From Anaerolineae bacterium (GTDB taxonomy: Bacteria; Chloroflexota; Anaerolineae; Aggregatilineales; UBA2796), in assembly GCA_019637615.1 (NCBI GenBank), contig JAHBVJ010000047.1, positions 1 through 42,362 on the forward strand: DNA of 42,362 nucleotides, written 5' to 3'. A program made the position numbers and the translations under genes. Below, one piece after another: positions 9,381 through 17,365 of this stretch. The notes below the pieces were generated by a model, which saw nothing but the letters and a program-made list of their open reading frames with translations, searched no databases and was not told where the DNA came from. Every line of letters starts with the position of its first letter. Within the stretch, counting starts at the first letter, position 1.

Positions 9381-11077
9381 GCGTCGGCGCGCAGCCACAT
9401 GCATTGGTAGGGGTCGATCACGCAGGTTCCGCTGACGGCTTGGGACGAGGCGGGATAGAGCGTGTGCCACTGACCGCGCGGTAAAGCGGCGGAGAGGGCG
9501 CGGTCAGTCACGTTATGCAGACACAGGAGGCGCGATCCGTCTTCGGCGGAGCCGCGCTCTACGGCAAACAGGCCGTCATCGAGAGTCAAGATGCGCTGCG
9601 GACTGCTGGGATGAAAGGCCGCTTGTGAACGGCGGACGCGGAGCAGTTCGGCGTAACGGCTGAAGACTTGATACTCGGTGGTAGACGGCGTGGTAAGGCG
9701 GCGATCAAGCTGGTCGAGTGCGTATTTCTCGCGGTTGATGGTACGGGCGCGGCCTGTTTCTGCTGCGCCCGCGTGCCAATTCCGCGCGCCGAACAAACTC
9801 GGTAGGTAGATACCCGGCACGCCCGCCAACGAGAGCATGATGGCCTGCGACACGATGAAGCGATCCACCGCGTGCGGATCATCGGGGCTAGAAAGGGCGT
9901 CGAAGTAGGTGCAGTTCATCTCGTAGGCGCTCTGGCTGCCATCGGCGTTGGATTTGTACGAAATCTGCCCGCCGTGCTGCTGGATACGCGCCACCATCGC
10001 CGCGATCTGTGCGTCAGAAAGCAAGCCCGTCGCGGGGCGGACGCCGATGCCATCGTGAGAAGCGGTGAAGTTGAAAAAGGTGGTTTGCGGCGAGGGCGCG
10101 TGCAGGGTCGCCGCCCACGTGGTCAGCACGTCGGCGCTGCCTGTTTGCAAGGTATGCACGAGCAGCGGCGGCAGCGCGAAGTTATACACCATCTGCGCTT
10201 CGTCGGTGCCGCTGCCAAAGTACGAGATGTTTTCCGTGTGCGGCACATTGGTTTCGGTGATCAGGACGACCCACGGCGCAACCGCATCCAAGACATCGCG
10301 GAATAATTGCACCACGCGATGCGTCTGGGAGAGATGAATGCAGGTCGTGCCGACGATTTTCCACAGGTAAGCAATCGCATCCAGCCGGATCAAATCTGCG
10401 CCCTGTTCCACGTAAAACAACAGCGTTTCGAGCATTTCCATCAAGACGACCGGATTGGCAAAGTTGAGATCGACCTGATCGGTGCTGAAGGTCGTCCAGA
10501 CGTGACGTTCGCCGTTGGGGGTGGCAAAGGCAGTCAGGAGCGGATGTGTGCGCGGACGGACGACCCCTGACAGATCGAGCGTCGGATCGGCGGTCACGTA
10601 ATAATCGCGATAGGCGTCTTCACCTTTGAGCATCCGCTGGAACCAGTCCGAGGCGACCGAGGTGTGATTGAGCACGAGATCAAACATCAAGCCGAAGTCG
10701 TCCCCCAAGGCGCAGACATCTGCCCACGTGCCCAGTCGCGGATCGACGGCGCGGTAATCGCTGACGGAAAAGCCATCGTCGGAGGTAAACGGGTAAAACG
10801 GCAAGATATGTACGGCGCTGATCAGATCGCTCAGGTGACGGTTAAGAAATTTGTGGAGGCCGGTCAGGGGCGTGGCGGGCGGTTGCTGCACATGATCGCC
10901 ATAAGCGATGGCAACGACGGCCTGTTCGTTCAAGGTGAGCGAACGCGGCGGCACGCTTAACCCTGCATTGAGCCGTTCGACCAGTTTGGCGGCATAGAGG
11001 CGGCCTACATCGTCGCCATATAGCTCGATAAATTTGGTTTGGATACGTTCCTCAAGGGCAAGCGTAAGTTTCGTCAT
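9377..11077 (-). CDS. GH13_18 sucrose/glucosylglycerate phosphorylase-like enzyme
   Basis: A 566-residue GH13 enzyme of the sucrose-phosphorylase subfamily. Region I is DLVLNHTS (about 133-140). The nucleophile Asp233 is in LIRLDAIAYLWK, the acid/base Glu275 in LITETNVPH, and the stabilising Asp342 in FTASHDGIGVRP. True sucrose phosphorylases usually read L-D-T-H-D-G in the last motif. The A-S-H-D-G form is what I recall for glucosylglycerate phosphorylases such as YcjM. That specificity is therefore an inference, strengthened by the adjacent GH63 glycosidase. The enzyme would use phosphate to release glucose 1-phosphate. GGGAG lies upstream of the ATG. It follows the SRPBCC gene in the same direction after 150 bases. 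Confidence 0.85.
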   Translation of the reverse strand: MTKLTLALEERIQTKFIELYGDDVGRLYAAKLVERLNAGLSVPPRSLTLNEQAVVAIAYGDHVQQPPATPLTGLHKFLNRHLSDLISAVHILPFYPFTSDDGFSVSDYRAVDPRLGTWADVCALGDDFGLMFDLVLNHTSVASDWFQRMLKGEDAYRDYYVTADPTLDLSGVVRPRTHPLLTAFATPNGERHVWTTFSTDQVDLNFANPVVLMEMLETLLFYVEQGADLIRLDAIAYLWKIVGTTCIHLSQTHRVVQLFRDVLDAVAPWVVLITETNVPHTENISYFGSGTDEAQMVYNFALPPLLVHTLQTGSADVLTTWAATLHAPSPQTTFFNFTASHDGIGVRPATGLLSDAQIAAMVARIQQHGGQISYKSNADGSQSAYEMNCTYFDALSSPDDPHAVDRFIVSQAIMLSLAGVPGIYLPSLFGARNWHAGAAETGRARTINREKYALDQLDRRLTTPSTTEYQVFSRYAELLRVRRSQAAFHPSSPQRILTLDDGLFAVERGSAEDGSRLLCLHNVTDRALSAALPRGQWHTLYPASSQAVSGTCVIDPYQCMWLRADA

Positions 11078-11227
11078 CAGCAGTTCGCTCCCAACAATAA
11101 GCTAACAGAATATAGGCAAGCCCGTTTACGGGGCAGCAGCCTCACTAAAAGATTTCGCAGAAACCCGTGGAGAGCGCAATGGACGATGTGAGTTTGACGG
11201 CGTGAGCTACGAAGGCACCTTCGCAGA

Positions 11228-12946
11228 TCAAGGCTTGGCATCGGTGCGCGTATGCGGCGGCTGACGCTTCTGACGCGGTGCGCCTTGCCAGCCGCGCACG
11301 CTAATGTCCGCCCGCCGTGTGATGGCTGGCGGCGCATGATGAGAAGCGCCATTATCCGATGGCTGGATGCGCGGTTGGCTATCCGGCTTGGCTTCGGCAA
11401 CAGGCGCGGCGGGCTTCGCCTCCGACGGGACAGCCGACTGTTCAGCCGTAGCGCGGGCTTGGGCGACGACTTCATTGAGCACGGCTAGGCCGCGCTGCGT
11501 GGGCGACTCCAAACCGAAGGCATCCCAAATGCTGATCTCACCCGTGTCATGATAGGCGGTAGGCGCGGGGGCGTCGATGGCAGCCTCGGAATCGGGAATG
11601 CTGGCTTCATCCGGGTCTTCGATCTGCACACGCTTGGACGGCAGCATGATGAGCGGCGGCGTCGGCACCCGTTCGGGCAGCGATTCGGGACGCGGCGGAC
11701 TGGGCGGCAGCGCGGCAGGCATCGGCTTGGATGGCGTGGGCAGGACTTCCATCGTCTGCGTCGTTGGTGCGGGCGCGGGCGGCGGCTCCGGCGGCGCGAC
11801 CATCGAGATCGGCACGGTCAACGCCTGATGCGATCCCGATTCGGCGGGCACAGCATCGGCGGCTGGCGGCACTTTGATGCGTCCGGTGCCGCTCACGGGC
11901 GTATCTTCCAGCGAAATCGGTGGTTCCTCGATGTGGACAGCGGGCATCGCTTCCGAGGGCGTAGCGGGGCTAGGTTCGAGTCCGGGCAGATGATTCACGC
12001 CCTGTAGTGCTTTGCGCTGACGGGTATCCTCTTCGTTGAGCGGCGGCTCCTCGATGCGAACGCCCGATGAAGTCTGCGCGATGGGTTCCGCTTCTAATTT
12101 GCTGACGAACGATGGTTGATCGAGCGGTGGCGCGCCGTTGACGGGGGCTGGCGTCGGCGGCGTGAAGGCGTGCAAAATCGCTGGCGATCCCGACGCGGGC
12201 GGTGCGGCGGGCGGTGCTGAGTCGTCGCTCTCTTTCGCCCACTGCTGTTTCAAAAAGGCCACAACTTCGGCGGTGGCTGGCTTGGCACTGTTCGGCTTGG
12301 CGGCATCGACAGCGGGCAGCAGCGTGGTATCGAGTTCCGCGTCGTCATCGATCACGATGGCTTTGGGTGCGGGACGCTCGGTTGGTGGCAAAACGACACG
12401 CTCGGCACGCGGGATCGGCTTGCCTTCCGGCGTGTTGCGGGCGGCGCGGGCTTCGACGCCGGGATCGGCTTGCATGGCAAAACGCGCCTGTTTATCGGGA
12501 TCAAGCTGAACGCCGCTGGCTTCCACGAGCTTACGTAAATCACGCAGACTTTCGACCATCATGCGTTGATAGCCACGCCGGAACCCGATCACCTCGCGGA
12601 CGCCTGCCAACATCCCCTTCAATTGATATTCTACGATCCAGTTGATAACGGTGCCTTCGGGGACAGCTTGCAAACGCACACGTCCCTTCAAGTTGCGGTA
12701 GGGGCCATCGACCATACGGTACTCAAAGCCGATATTTTCTAACCATGCTGTAATTTCTTCAACGATGGTGCGTCCGCGTGCGTCTTGAACACGCCGACGT
12801 GCCCCGACACCGGTCGGGTGTGTACTCAAAATGGAGAGTTGTCTGGTCAGGTGATTCCACTTCAGCATCGAGGAAGGCGTGACAAGGTACGTCCACACCG
12901 CGTCTGTTGGAGCAACCACTAAGATACGTTGATCGATCAGAGACAC
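11228..12946 (-). CDS. SRPBCC-domain protein with long proline-rich tail
   Basis: A 572-residue protein. Residues 1-145 form an SRPBCC (START/polyketide-cyclase fold) domain, starting MSLIDQRILVVAPTDAVWTYLVTPSSMLKWNHL, which typically binds hydrophobic ligands. The remaining 425 residues are predicted disordered: rich in Pro, Ala, Glu and Ser. They contain a three-fold short motif, V-R-I-E-E-P-P, V-H-I-E-E-P-P and V-Q-I-E-D-P, and two isolated helix-like islands, AEVVAFLKQQWAKES and EISIWDAFGLESPTQRGLAVLNEVVAQA. The tail looks like a scaffold of short linear motifs. The start is GTG with AGGGAAG upstream. No signal peptide, so cytoplasmic. Function unknown. Confidence 0.8.
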   Translation of the reverse strand: MSLIDQRILVVAPTDAVWTYLVTPSSMLKWNHLTRQLSILSTHPTGVGARRRVQDARGRTIVEEITAWLENIGFEYRMVDGPYRNLKGRVRLQAVPEGTVINWIVEYQLKGMLAGVREVIGFRRGYQRMMVESLRDLRKLVEASGVQLDPDKQARFAMQADPGVEARAARNTPEGKPIPRAERVVLPPTERPAPKAIVIDDDAELDTTLLPAVDAAKPNSAKPATAEVVAFLKQQWAKESDDSAPPAAPPASGSPAILHAFTPPTPAPVNGAPPLDQPSFVSKLEAEPIAQTSSGVRIEEPPLNEEDTRQRKALQGVNHLPGLEPSPATPSEAMPAVHIEEPPISLEDTPVSGTGRIKVPPAADAVPAESGSHQALTVPISMVAPPEPPPAPAPTTQTMEVLPTPSKPMPAALPPSPPRPESLPERVPTPPLIMLPSKRVQIEDPDEASIPDSEAAIDAPAPTAYHDTGEISIWDAFGLESPTQRGLAVLNEVVAQARATAEQSAVPSEAKPAAPVAEAKPDSQPRIQPSDNGASHHAPPAITRRADISVRGWQGAPRQKRQPPHTRTDAKP

Positions 12947-13080
12947 ATTACTTCCCTAAACCAGCTTACGCATAAAATTCGGCGGTTTGGTCTGTTTATG
13001 CTATAGTACGCCGAGGTACGCCGAACTTGAGAGATAAGTCTACCATTCGTTAACGGTGATGCAAACGGTCTATCAACCAG

Positions 13081-13350
13081 ATGCCAACCCCAGCGGTAAT
13101 CCTCGGTTTCATCCTAGCAACACTTTATGGTGCCGTGTTTCACCTCATCCGTGGTGGGGAGTTACGACGGTTAGCGCTATTCCTATTGGCGAGTTGGCTT
13201 GGCTTCGGGTTGGGGCAATTCTTCGGCACGATAGGTGGTTTCAAACTCTTAAGCATCGGTCAGATTAACACATTTTCTGCTACACTTGGAGCATGGTTGG
13301 CGCTGTTAGCGGCACATTTCTTGACGAATATCCCGAAACAGCCAGAGTGA
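13081..13350 (+). CDS. Small integral membrane protein
   Basis: An 89-residue protein with two or three hydrophobic segments (about 4-22, 31-48 and 65-83) and a Gly-rich L-G-F-G-L-G-Q-F-F-G turn. It resembles small uncharacterised Chloroflexota membrane proteins, but I recognise no named family. ATG 13081 begins directly with a membrane segment. An overlapping frame starting at 13056 is not favoured. It is the first of three same-strand genes ending with a YtxH protein, so an envelope role is likely. Confidence 0.6.
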   Translation: MPTPAVILGFILATLYGAVFHLIRGGELRRLALFLLASWLGFGLGQFFGTIGGFKLLSIGQINTFSATLGAWLALLAAHFLTNIPKQPE

Positions 13351-13419
13351 AGCGCCCTGATGGCGGTTCGCCGTTAGCAACCAACCGTTGATCTTATCCG
13401 TGTGGAGTAATAATCGGTT

Positions 13420-13887
13420 ATGAGCGATACACCCAACGTTGTAGAGGGCGTGGAAGACGAGAGCGGCCCTAATATTACACGGTATCTAGTCATTGGCTTT
13501 GGCGTCTTAGGTGCCTTCATTGTCCTTGCCGTGATCGTGGCGGTGATCGTCGCCCTGACTGGCGCGGAAGGCGGCGTGGCGACGGGCTTTCAGGTCGTCC
13601 GCGATTTTCTGATCATCGTATTGGCCTTGCAAGGCGTCTTCGTCAGCATCGCGATGGTCGTGCTGATCGTGCAGCTTTCCACGTTGGTCAACCTGCTGCG
13701 CAACGAGATCAAGCCGCTGATGGATGAAGTGCGCGAGACGGCCAGTGCGGCCAAAGGCACGGCGCAGTTCGTGAGCAAAAATGTCGCTGAACCTGTGATC
13801 AAGGTGGCGGCGACGACGGCGGGCATCCGCGCATTTCTCGGTGAAGTGACAGGCATCCGACGGAATATTTTGCGGCGGGATAAGTAG
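13420..13887 (+). CDS. Two-TM protein with amphipathic C-terminal tail
   Basis: A 155-residue protein with a polar N-terminus, a strong transmembrane segment (about 22-47, YLVIGFGVLGAFIVLAVIVAVIVAL) and a second one (about 65-88). A long amphipathic helix follows (LVNLLRNEIKPLMDEVRETASAAKGTAQFV), ending in a basic tail. The arrangement recalls DUF948-type general-stress membrane proteins, in which a helix lines up beside the membrane. The YtxH gene follows after 10 bases, a pairing often seen for such proteins. Function is unknown. Confidence 0.7.
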   Translation: MSDTPNVVEGVEDESGPNITRYLVIGFGVLGAFIVLAVIVAVIVALTGAEGGVATGFQVVRDFLIIVLALQGVFVSIAMVVLIVQLSTLVNLLRNEIKPLMDEVRETASAAKGTAQFVSKNVAEPVIKVAATTAGIRAFLGEVTGIRRNILRRDK

Positions 13888-13897
13888 GAGCGAACGC

Positions 13898-14128
13898 GTG
13901 GCGAAAGACAACAACGGCGGGATGGGCGTGTTCACGATTGGAGCCATCCTCGGCACGGCGGCGGGAGCAGTGATCGCGTATTTATTCGCGCCCCGCAGCG
14001 GCAAAGAGACGATTGACGATATTGAGCAGTCTGCCGCTGATATTCGGCGTCAGATCGAAGGCGACAGCGTGCAGGATAGCCTCGCGGCGGCGAAAGAAGA
14101 AGCACGCCGCATCAATCAGCAGCCCTAA
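13898..14128 (+). CDS. YtxH domain-containing protein
   Basis: A 76-residue protein with the YtxH (gas-vesicle-like) pattern. A single N-terminal membrane segment, FTIGAILGTAAGAVIAYLFAPRSGKET, ends in the family's hallmark Ala-Pro-x-Ser-Gly-x-Glu-Thr. A helical, charged C-terminal stretch follows. The start is GTG, set by AGGAG seven bases upstream. It is co-directional with and close to the preceding gene. YtxH proteins are linked to general stress; the mechanism is not known. Confidence 0.8.
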   Translation: MAKDNNGGMGVFTIGAILGTAAGAVIAYLFAPRSGKETIDDIEQSAADIRRQIEGDSVQDSLAAAKEEARRINQQP

Positions 14129-14138
14129 CGCACATGGG

Positions 14139-14173
14139 CAGGGCACCGCGCCGCAAAGGATCGCGGTGCCCTG
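14139..14173. terminator. Hairpin between convergent genes
   Basis: CAGGGCACCGCG (14139-14150) pairs perfectly with CGCGGTGCCCTG (14162-14173) across an 11-base loop. It lies just after the YtxH stop and before the stop of the opposing SDR gene. There is no long T run, so it is a bidirectional terminator-like stem rather than a classical one. Confidence 0.6.
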
Positions 14174-14270
14174 TGGTTTGTATGTTGCCGACAGCACGTC
14201 AACGCTGTCTGGCAGTCTTGGCAACTCCGAATACTTCCTTTTAACGCATCAACGTCGGCGGTTATTTTGG

Positions 14271-14999
14271 TTATGCCCGCCCATATACGGGGATCGCCGC
14301 GCCGCTGATGTCCCGCGCCGAGTCCGAAAGCAAAAACGTCAGCACATCCGCCAGCGACTCGGGAGATACCCATTTGGCGTAGTCACCATCTGGATTCGCG
14401 GCGCGGTTCGGCGGCGTATCCAGCGTGCTCGGCAGTACCACATTCACGCGGATTCCGTGATCCATCAATTCCGCCGCCATCGATTCCGTCATGCGGATCA
14501 CGGCGGATTTGCTGACCGCATAGGCCGCGTTGCCCGGATCGCCCTTCAGCCCGCCGCGCGCCGCTACGCTCACGATCCGCCCTGCCGTGCCCTTCGCTAC
14601 CATCTGCTTGGCGACGGTGCTGCTGAGTAAAAACATGGTTTTCGCGTTGAGATCGACCAGAAAATCCCACGTCGCTTCGTCCATCTCGTGGATCGGCGGC
14701 TGCGGGCGGTAGCCACCCGCCTGATTGATCAGAATGTCGATCTGCCCGAACTGCGCGATGACGTTACCGACGAAGGCTTCGATCTCGTCTTTTTTCAGCA
14801 GGTCAACCGCGCCCACCAGAATTCCGCTGTCATCAATGTTATTCTCGCGCAGCCGCGCCCGCAAGCCTGCCTCGTTGCGGTCGATCAGCGCCAGCCGCAC
14901 GCCCTGTGAATACAACCGCTGGATCACGCTCAAGCCCGCGTTGCCGCCCGCGCCGCTCATGATCGCCACTTTGCCGTTCAATTCCGAATAAGTCGCCAT
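14271..14999 (-). CDS. Short-chain dehydrogenase/reductase
   Basis: A 242-residue classical SDR. The cofactor loop is Gly-Ala-Gly-Gly-Asn-Ala-Gly (residues 16-22), a variant of TGxxxGxG. The downstream motif is INQAGG (NNAG-like), the active-site region is IVSVAARGG with Ser, and the Tyr/Lys pair is in YAVSKSAV. The C-terminal SARDISGAAIPVYG matches the usual end of the family. GGAGGA precedes the ATG by nine bases. Substrate unknown. It is divergent from murC, and the 95 bases between their start regions must hold both promoters. Confidence 0.92.
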   Translation of the reverse strand: MATYSELNGKVAIMSGAGGNAGLSVIQRLYSQGVRLALIDRNEAGLRARLRENNIDDSGILVGAVDLLKKDEIEAFVGNVIAQFGQIDILINQAGGYRPQPPIHEMDEATWDFLVDLNAKTMFLLSSTVAKQMVAKGTAGRIVSVAARGGLKGDPGNAAYAVSKSAVIRMTESMAAELMDHGIRVNVVLPSTLDTPPNRAANPDGDYAKWVSPESLADVLTFLLSDSARDISGAAIPVYGRA

Positions 15000-15074
15000 A
15001 CCAGTGATTCCTCCGTACCCCGCTCACAATTGCACATTTTATAAGCATATCTGATTCTGCCGTTGCTGCATGGG

Positions 15075-15080
15075 TATAAT
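15075..15080 (+). promoter_or_regulatory. Candidate -10 element for murC
   Basis: A perfect TATAAT lies about 40 bases upstream of the preferred murC ATG at 15119. The sequence 17 bases upstream (TGATTC, 15052-15057) is only a weak -35. Confidence 0.45.
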
Positions 15081-15118
15081 GCAAGCAAGGTTTCTTGCAA
15101 CTGAAATGGTATGTACTG

Positions 15119-16537
15119 ATGAACTCTGACCACAACGCCCCGCTGACGACTCGCGGGTTACGCATCCACATCATCGGCATCGGCGGCGCGGGCATGTCCG
15201 CCATCGCCCGTGTCTTGCTCGACAGCGGCGTGATCGTCTCCGGCTCCGATCAACGCCGCAATCCGATCACCGACAAACTCGCGGCAGATGGAGCCACCAT
15301 TTTCGAAGGGCACGCGCCGACGAATGTGCCCGCCAACGCCGACTACGTGTTGATCTCCTCCGCCGTCAAGCCGGATAATGTGGAATTGCTGGCAGCGCAA
15401 GCGGCGAATCTGCCGATTCTCAAGCGGCGTGATGCCTTCCCGCGCCTCCTGCCCGATAAAACCATGATCGCGGTGGCGGGTACGCACGGCAAAACCACCA
15501 CCACCGCACTGATCGCCCATCTGCTGCGTGAAGCGGGCGACGATCCGTCTTACATCGTGGGCGGCGTCATGTTGAATACGGGCGACAACGCGCGGGCGGG
15601 GCGCGGCGCGGCTTTCGTGGTCGAGGCCGACGAGTACGACTATATGTTTCTCGGCCTGAATCCGCACATCGCCATCATCACCAACATCGAGCACGACCAC
15701 CCCGACATGTTCCCCACGCTGGACGTGATGATCGACGCCTTCCGTCAGTTCATCAAGCGTTTGCCCGACGATGGCTTACTAATCGTGTGTGCCGACGACG
15801 CCAACGCGCTGGCGCTGGCAAAAGAGCATCAGGAAGCGGGCAAGCCTGTCATCACCTATAGCACCTTGTATCCGAGCGCGGATTGGCTAGGCAGCATCGA
15901 CTCTAGCGACGACACCACGCGCACACATTTCGGCGTCCGCTACCATCACGCTGACACACGCCTGTACGACCAGATCGCGCTCTCGATGGCAGGCGAACAC
16001 AACGTCCGTAACGCGCTGGCGGCACTGGCGGCGGTCTATGCCTATGGCCTCCCCATCGAACGCTTCTCGCCCGCCTTCAACACCTTCAAAGGGACGGGAC
16101 GCCGCTTTGAGCTGATGGGCACCACGCGCGCAGGCATCGAAATCTACAGCGATTATGGGCATCATCCGAGCGCCATCAAAGCAGTCTTGGCGGCGGCGCG
16201 CACGCGCTTCCCCGACCGCAAACTCTGGGCGGTCTGGCAACCGCACACGTTTAGCCGCAGTCGGCTGCTGTTCGATGAATTCGCCCACGCCTTCGGGGAT
16301 GCTGATCACGCCTTGGTGACTGACGTTTTCGCCTCGCGCGAGGTCTATCAGGAGGGCGACCCGACGGGCGACGATCTAGCGTCCGCCATTTGGGACGCGG
16401 GACACAAAGACGCGCGTTATGCGGGCAGCTTGGCGGAAACTGCCGATCTTTTGCGTGCCGAAGCCCAACCGCGCGAGGTGGTGATCATCTTCAGCGCGGG
16501 CGACGCGCCGGAAATCGGGCGGCAGCTTTTGAAGTGA
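15119..16537 (+). CDS. murC: UDP-N-acetylmuramate--L-alanine ligase
   Basis: Mur ligase that joins L-alanine to UDP-MurNAc with ATP, the first step of the peptidoglycan stem peptide. Visible motifs are IHIIGIGGAGMSAIA (N-terminal nucleotide-sugar domain), VAGTHGKTTTT (ATP P-loop), VVEADEYDYMFL, ITNIEHDHPD, GEHNVRNALAA, YSDYGHHPSAI, WQPHTFSRSRLLFDEF and the C-terminal IIFSAGDAPEI. Length, about 472 residues, is normal. The related enzyme Mpl also has the E-A-D-E-Y-D form, but the overall pattern favours MurC. An in-frame TTG exists at 15095, but ATG 15119 gives a more usual N-terminus. It stands apart from other division and cell-wall genes. Its stop abuts the stop of the opposing DUF6946 gene. 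Confidence 0.9.
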   Translation: MNSDHNAPLTTRGLRIHIIGIGGAGMSAIARVLLDSGVIVSGSDQRRNPITDKLAADGATIFEGHAPTNVPANADYVLISSAVKPDNVELLAAQAANLPILKRRDAFPRLLPDKTMIAVAGTHGKTTTTALIAHLLREAGDDPSYIVGGVMLNTGDNARAGRGAAFVVEADEYDYMFLGLNPHIAIITNIEHDHPDMFPTLDVMIDAFRQFIKRLPDDGLLIVCADDANALALAKEHQEAGKPVITYSTLYPSADWLGSIDSSDDTTRTHFGVRYHHADTRLYDQIALSMAGEHNVRNALAALAAVYAYGLPIERFSPAFNTFKGTGRRFELMGTTRAGIEIYSDYGHHPSAIKAVLAAARTRFPDRKLWAVWQPHTFSRSRLLFDEFAHAFGDADHALVTDVFASREVYQEGDPTGDDLASAIWDAGHKDARYAGSLAETADLLRAEAQPREVVIIFSAGDAPEIGRQLLK

Positions 16538-17221
16538 CTAGCTTTCCCTGAATTTTTCGTCGCCATGCACCCACGCCGCGTACAGATCGAGGCCGTCTAC
16601 CGTTTTCAGCGACACCGGCTCACCGATCTTTCCCTTGCGTCCATACAGCGCGAGGAAGGTTTCGAAATCCGCGAACCATCGATTCGTCTCGCTGAACGAG
16701 TGGATCAGCATCACGGCGCTGCGTGCGTTGAAGCGCCGCGCTTCGATCACCGCCGAGGCCATGCGATGCAGCAGTTGATAGCGCACCTCGCCGGAAACGG
16801 TCGGCGGCAGTCCGAGCATATCAAGAATAGCGGTAAGACGCGTCTGCTTATTTTCGGTGCCGTCATTCCACCGCGCCAAGCGGTCGCCCAACGGCTCATC
16901 GACTTTGCCTTCGACCACCATCGATACAATCTGATCGTTGGCCTTTGCCAGCACGAACAGATCGGTTTGTGAGGGGAATCCGCGCCCCGGCATCTTCACT
17001 TTATGCTCCACCAGCCCAAGCAGCGGCTCGATCCCCGCGAACGCAGCCAGCCCCGACTCGGCAAACACGCGCGCGACTTCTGGCGGGAAGCCATGTTCAG
17101 CCGCCGTCCAGCAGTATGCCAGCGCCCGCGCCGAATAACCGACTCGCCACTGCTTTTGCGGGTCTGCCAAGCGCTCCCGCCAGCTTTCGGCGTCATGCGT
17201 TGGGATGTAAAAACTGACCAT
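16538..17221 (-). CDS. DUF6946-type protein, possible PD-(D/E)xK fold
   Basis: A 227-residue protein that resembles the family I know as DUF6946. It has WRERLADPQKQWRVGYSARALAYCW near the start, then SQTDLFVLA with Asp87, then MVVEGKVDE with Glu104 and Lys106, then RYQLLHRMASAVIEARRFNA and MLIHSFSETNRWFADF. Asp, then Glu-Gly-Lys at the end of a strand, is the layout of PD-(D/E)xK nuclease-fold proteins, so DNA cleavage or binding is possible but not established. AGGGGGACAAC upstream supports the ATG. The gene is convergent with murC with no spacer, and divergent from the lipoprotein gene. Confidence 0.75.
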   Translation of the reverse strand: MVSFYIPTHDAESWRERLADPQKQWRVGYSARALAYCWTAAEHGFPPEVARVFAESGLAAFAGIEPLLGLVEHKVKMPGRGFPSQTDLFVLAKANDQIVSMVVEGKVDEPLGDRLARWNDGTENKQTRLTAILDMLGLPPTVSGEVRYQLLHRMASAVIEARRFNARSAVMLIHSFSETNRWFADFETFLALYGRKGKIGEPVSLKTVDGLDLYAAWVHGDEKFRES

Positions 17222-17365
17222 GTTGTCCCCCTGTCACGACCTCAAAACACATTGTATTCTGGAAAACGTGCTCAGAATCCACCGATCACACCGCGTGTTC
17301 GTCAAATCCCGCAACCTGCCGCATAATTTACCGCCAGTTGATCGTTCCGGGTGGACAGACTAGCG

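Noticed and set aside
11965..12000. T-loop-like GGTTCGAGTCC suggesting a tRNA
   Set aside because: It is inside the SRPBCC-tail coding frame and no acceptor or anticodon stem can be formed around it.
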